This document shows positions 61,697 through 64,000 of a stretch of DNA of 64,000 nt, one piece after another (position 1 is the first letter of the stretch; the number at the start of each line of letters is the position of its first letter). The position numbers and the translations under genes are program-made. Source of the DNA: Paenibacillus physcomitrellae (GTDB taxonomy: Bacteria; Bacillota; Bacilli; Paenibacillales; Paenibacillaceae); the NCBI RefSeq assembly GCF_002240225.1, contig NZ_CP022584.1, positions 3,518,594-3,582,593 on the forward strand, in the 5' to 3' direction. The notes under the pieces were generated by a model, which did not search any database, was not told the DNA's origin, and was given only the letters and a program-made list of their open reading frames with translations.

Positions 61697-62251
61697 ATGA
61701 GCATAGTGGTCATTAACGGAAGCGGCAGGGAGGGCGGCAATACGGAGACGCTCACCCGGCTTGCGCTTGAAGGGCTTGAATTTAAGGAGATCGTGCTGCG
61801 CGAGAAACAAATTCTGCCGATTGTCGACCAGCGTCATACGCCCGGCGGCTTTGACCCTGTGAATGATGATTATGATGCGGTGATTCAGGATATGCTGGCG
61901 GCCGATGTGCTTATTTTTGTATCTCCTATTTATTGGTACAACGTGACAGGCCTGGTGAAAAATTTGTTCGACCGCTGGTCCCAATCCCTGCGCGATCCGA
62001 GATTTACTGATTTCAAAGAGAAGATGGCGAAGAAGAAAGCTTATGCCATTGTGGTGGGCGGAGACAACCCGCGCATTAAAGCCCTGCCGATGATTCAGCA
62101 GCTGAAATACACGTTTGATTTTGTCGGTTTGCCGTTTGAGGGGTATGTGCTGGGTCAGGCTTCCAAACCCGGCGATATCCAGAATGACCGGCGGGCTTTG
62201 GCAGAAGCCGCTTGGCTGAATGACCAGCTGAAGGCTCTGGTGAACGTCTAA
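61697..62251 (+). CDS. NADPH-dependent FMN reductase / flavodoxin-like oxidoreductase
   Basis: A 184-residue flavodoxin-fold protein. MSIVVINGSGREGGNTETLTRLALEG is the FMN phosphate-binding loop, and ADVLIFVSPIYWYNVTGLVKNLFDRWSQ is the second flavin-contact loop of this family. It reduces FMN, quinones or azo compounds in relatives. ATG 61697 with AAAAGGAGTGA upstream is clear; a longer in-frame extension is low-complexity and spurious. Its upstream polypurine run may influence expression. A terminator at 62280 follows. Confidence 0.9.
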   Translation: MSIVVINGSGREGGNTETLTRLALEGLEFKEIVLREKQILPIVDQRHTPGGFDPVNDDYDAVIQDMLAADVLIFVSPIYWYNVTGLVKNLFDRWSQSLRDPRFTDFKEKMAKKKAYAIVVGGDNPRIKALPMIQQLKYTFDFVGLPFEGYVLGQASKPGDIQNDRRALAEAAWLNDQLKALVNV

Positions 62252-62279
62252 GGCAGTTAATTAGAATAGCGAAAAAGAA

Positions 62280-62345
62280 AAGGCAGATCCTGAGGCACAG
62301 AGCAGCGAAAAGCTTCGCTTCTCCGAACCCGGGATCTGCCTTGTT
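62280..62345. terminator. Bidirectional terminator between the FMN reductase and ycnI
   Basis: AAGGCAGATCC (62280-62290) pairs with GGATCTGCCTT (62332-62342); an inner stem AGCGAA/TTCGCT lies in the loop. It serves convergent genes. Confidence 0.85.
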
Positions 62346-62349
62346 TGGA

Positions 62350-63072
62350 TTAAGCCTTGCGGCGGCCGTTCTGAACGGCGAACCATAAAGCGGCCAGTGA
62401 TACGAGCAGGGCGACAATCGTAATGATCAGCGTCACCGTCTGCATGACGCTGCTGGAAGAACTGCTTGCAGTAGCGGCCGTATCCGTGCCAGCGTTCGCA
62501 CTCGTGTTATCCCCGGCGGCAGCGGCTCCGGAAGCGTTCCCGGCTGCTGCGTCATGGCCGTGACCGGCGTCAGCAGCGGCTGCACCGCCGGCAGCCGAAG
62601 TGATTTTGGTGATGGAATGCGGGGTATCCGCACCTTCCTCGCCTGTCCACTCGACGACCGAGTCGTCGCTGTAATATTGGAAGGCGTCCCAAGCCAGATC
62701 GCCGTCGGCAGCGGGATTCTTCACTACAAAGCTGAACTGCTGGAATTGTCCCGGTTCAATACCGTTTCCGCTTTCGGCTTCCCAGGTAATCGTCTTGATC
62801 TTCCCGCTGTCATCCTTGTTTGTAGTTGTCTTCCAGCCTGGAACGGGCTGATATTGCTCCAGCTCGGCCTGCTCGGGTACCTTGAGGGCGACCTTTACCG
62901 TAGGAAGGTCTTTTTCAGTAGGTACTTTCATGGTGTAGGTCTCCCAGGCCCCCGGAGCGGACTCGGTCGGTTTGACGGTAACGTGGGCGCTGGCGATTCC
63001 GGCGAACAGCAGGGCCCCGGTCAGGGCGGTCGACAGGATGGAGGCGAAACGCAATGATTTTTTCAGTGACAT
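62350..63072 (-). CDS. ycnI: YcnI-family copper-associated envelope protein
   Basis: A 240-residue secreted and membrane-anchored protein. The signal peptide (SILSTALTGALLFAGIASA) is followed at once by HVTVKPTESAPGAWETYTMKVPTE, the DUF1775/YcnI opening whose mature N-terminal His binds Cu(II) in the B. subtilis protein. After the beta domain come an Ala/Gly/Ser-rich linker with HGHD and a C-terminal helix (VTLIITIVALLVSLAALWF) with basic tail. AAAGGGGA precedes the ATG. It follows the ycnJ-like gene, as in B. subtilis, and probably handles copper outside the membrane. Confidence 0.92.
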   Translation of the reverse strand: MSLKKSLRFASILSTALTGALLFAGIASAHVTVKPTESAPGAWETYTMKVPTEKDLPTVKVALKVPEQAELEQYQPVPGWKTTTNKDDSGKIKTITWEAESGNGIEPGQFQQFSFVVKNPAADGDLAWDAFQYYSDDSVVEWTGEEGADTPHSITKITSAAGGAAAADAGHGHDAAAGNASGAAAAGDNTSANAGTDTAATASSSSSSVMQTVTLIITIVALLVSLAALWFAVQNGRRKA

Positions 63073-63160
63073 GTCAGAAAATCCCCTTTACAGAACAAAA
63101 TAGTGGCCGTCCGGCAGGAGAGTCAGATTAGCTGAACTAGCCGTGCTGGTCGGACGAGCT

Positions 63161-63187
63161 GGACTAACTGGGCTAACTGGGTTAACT
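63161..63187. repeat. Three tandem 9-bp repeats between ycnJ and ycnI
   Basis: GGACTAACT, GGGCTAACT, GGGTTAACT (63161-63187) lie in the gap between the two copper genes, flanked by further loosely similar GAGCTG motifs. Confidence 0.75.
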
Positions 63188-63226
63188 GGACGAGCTGAAC
63201 GAGCTGTACTAAATGGACGAGCCGGC

Positions 63227-64000
63227 TTATGGAGCGCCAGCCTCAAACGTGAAGCTTCCGTCATACGTATCCAGCGATTTCAGCAGTACGTGGTATTCAG
63301 CGCGCCAGCGGCCCGGCATAAGGAGCGAAGCATCGCCTTCCAATTGGCTGGCATCGGTTAAGGTGACCTCTTCCTCCATATTGGACATTTCCATACAGAT
63401 TAATTTAATCGTGATTTGCTGGACTTCGGCTGGTTGGCCATTGACATCCGTGACGGTAGCTTTGAAATGGTTATCGCCGACTACAGCGGGCGTTACGTCG
63501 ATCAAAGTTGTATAGCCTGATTTTGCCGTCTCCGAATGCTCGTAAGGCCCGCCTTTTGGCGCTCCCGGGGACAGGTTGGTCAACACTGCAGCGAGAATCA
63601 GGGCGGCAATCCCGGCAGCCCATTCGAGCTTAACCGCGCGTCCGAGACGGCGTTTAGCCCGTCCTTTGAGGAAGTTAACCAGCGCAAAAGAGAGCATGAC
63701 CAGCATAATCGCCGCTTTAGCGATCAGAATCCAGCCGTAAGCCGTGTCAAACAGGGCGTTTAGATCAGGTAAATAAATGATGCTGCCGTAAAGGCCGCTG
63801 AACAGCAGCACAACAGCGCTGATCGATCCGGTATCCGTAAAACGTCTTACCGTTTCAGGAGCAAGCGTGCCGCTCTCATCCCGGGCGGCGGCTTTCGGCA
63901 GGACAAAAGCCATCACTAGCAGGCCGCCGACCCAAACTGCGGCAGCACTCAGATGCAGGAAGTCCGCCGCGCTGGCGGCCAGGCGGGACGGGGCGGTTGC
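63227..64000 (-). CDS. ycnJ: YcnJ/CopD-type copper transport protein, 3' part only
   Basis: The gene runs off the right edge; at least 257 C-terminal residues are visible, the frame being open to base 64000. Seen: CopD-like membrane part with HLSAAAVWVGGLLVMAFVLP, AVVLLFSGLYGSIIYL, ILIAKAAIMLVMLSFALVNFLKG and AGIAALILAAVLTNLSPGAP, then an extracytoplasmic YtkA/CopC-like beta domain (HFKATVTDVNGQPAEVQQITIKLICMEMSNMEEEVTL) at the C-terminus. B. subtilis YcnJ is a copper importer with CopC and CopD parts, adjacent to ycnI in the same order, which supports the name. Confidence 0.85.
   Translation of the reverse strand, partial: ATAPSRLAASAADFLHLSAAAVWVGGLLVMAFVLPKAAARDESGTLAPETVRRFTDTGSISAVVLLFSGLYGSIIYLPDLNALFDTAYGWILIAKAAIMLVMLSFALVNFLKGRAKRRLGRAVKLEWAAGIAALILAAVLTNLSPGAPKGGPYEHSETAKSGYTTLIDVTPAVVGDNHFKATVTDVNGQPAEVQQITIKLICMEMSNMEEEVTLTDASQLEGDASLLMPGRWRAEYHVLLKSLDTYDGSFTFEAGAP

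Noticed and set aside
62554-63057. Plus-strand frame opposite ycnI
   Set aside because: It is opposite a clear YcnI protein with signal peptide and is unsupported by any start signal.

Overview
The window reads as chromosomal DNA of an endospore-forming Paenibacillaceae bacterium, most likely Paenibacillus. The inference rests on a complete gerA-type germinant-receptor operon, paired YesM/YesN-style sugar regulators next to LplABC-type ABC transporters, strong AGGAGG ribosome-binding sites with several TTG and GTG starts, and a fairly GC-rich coding background broken by one AT-rich patch near 38.3-42.5 kb. No rRNA, tRNA, transposase or CRISPR array was seen.

Layout. 0.1-0.4 kb: terminator hairpin and a degenerate 15-bp tandem array. 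0.5-5.5 kb: UvrD/PcrA-type helicase (minus), small GNAT protein, and the agmatine-to-putrescine pair aguA-aguB. 5.7-9.8 kb: germination operon in A-C-B order. 10-15.2 kb: HSL-type hydrolase behind a promoter with a MarR-like palindrome, a kinase-like/glycosyltransferase pair reminiscent of spore-coat cotS/cotSA, a 51-residue minus-strand protein behind a perfect Fur box, a formate/nitrite-type channel and a PNPOx-family protein. 15.4-21.1 kb: PAS-GGDEF-EAL protein followed 2 nt later by a YesM/YesN two-component system. 21.5-38.2 kb: a large plus-strand glycan utilisation locus with a binding protein, two permeases, GH3, GH38, GH125, an unusual clan GH-A glycosidase and a second GH38. Together these suggest import and breakdown of alpha-mannosides such as N-glycan or yeast-mannan fragments.

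38.3-42.7 kb is an AT-rich accessory patch. It holds a candidate TumE-like toxin/antitoxin pair and a divergent DHA2 exporter/LysR pair. The exporter/LysR pair lies between two imperfect direct repeats, one of which is the orphaned 3' end of a Gfo/Idh oxidoreductase gene. 42.6-52.2 kb is a second sugar operon on the minus strand: AraC-type membrane regulator, binding protein, two permeases, TIM-barrel isomerase, an unrecognised protein and two Gfo/Idh/MocA oxidoreductases.

52.4-64 kb is housekeeping and envelope functions: thioredoxin-like protein, nitroreductase, membrane acyltransferase, two GH13 alpha-glucan enzymes, an NfeD-SPFH microdomain operon with an ECF-type promoter convergent with pspC-pspA, an FMN reductase, and copper genes ycnI and ycnJ (the latter cut by the window end).

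The most unusual items are the Fur-box mini-gene, the TumE-like module, the oxidoreductase-tail duplication flanking the exporter island, the c-di-GMP protein coupled to a sugar two-component system, and the 15-bp array at the left end. All functional statements come from reading motifs and context; no database search was possible.
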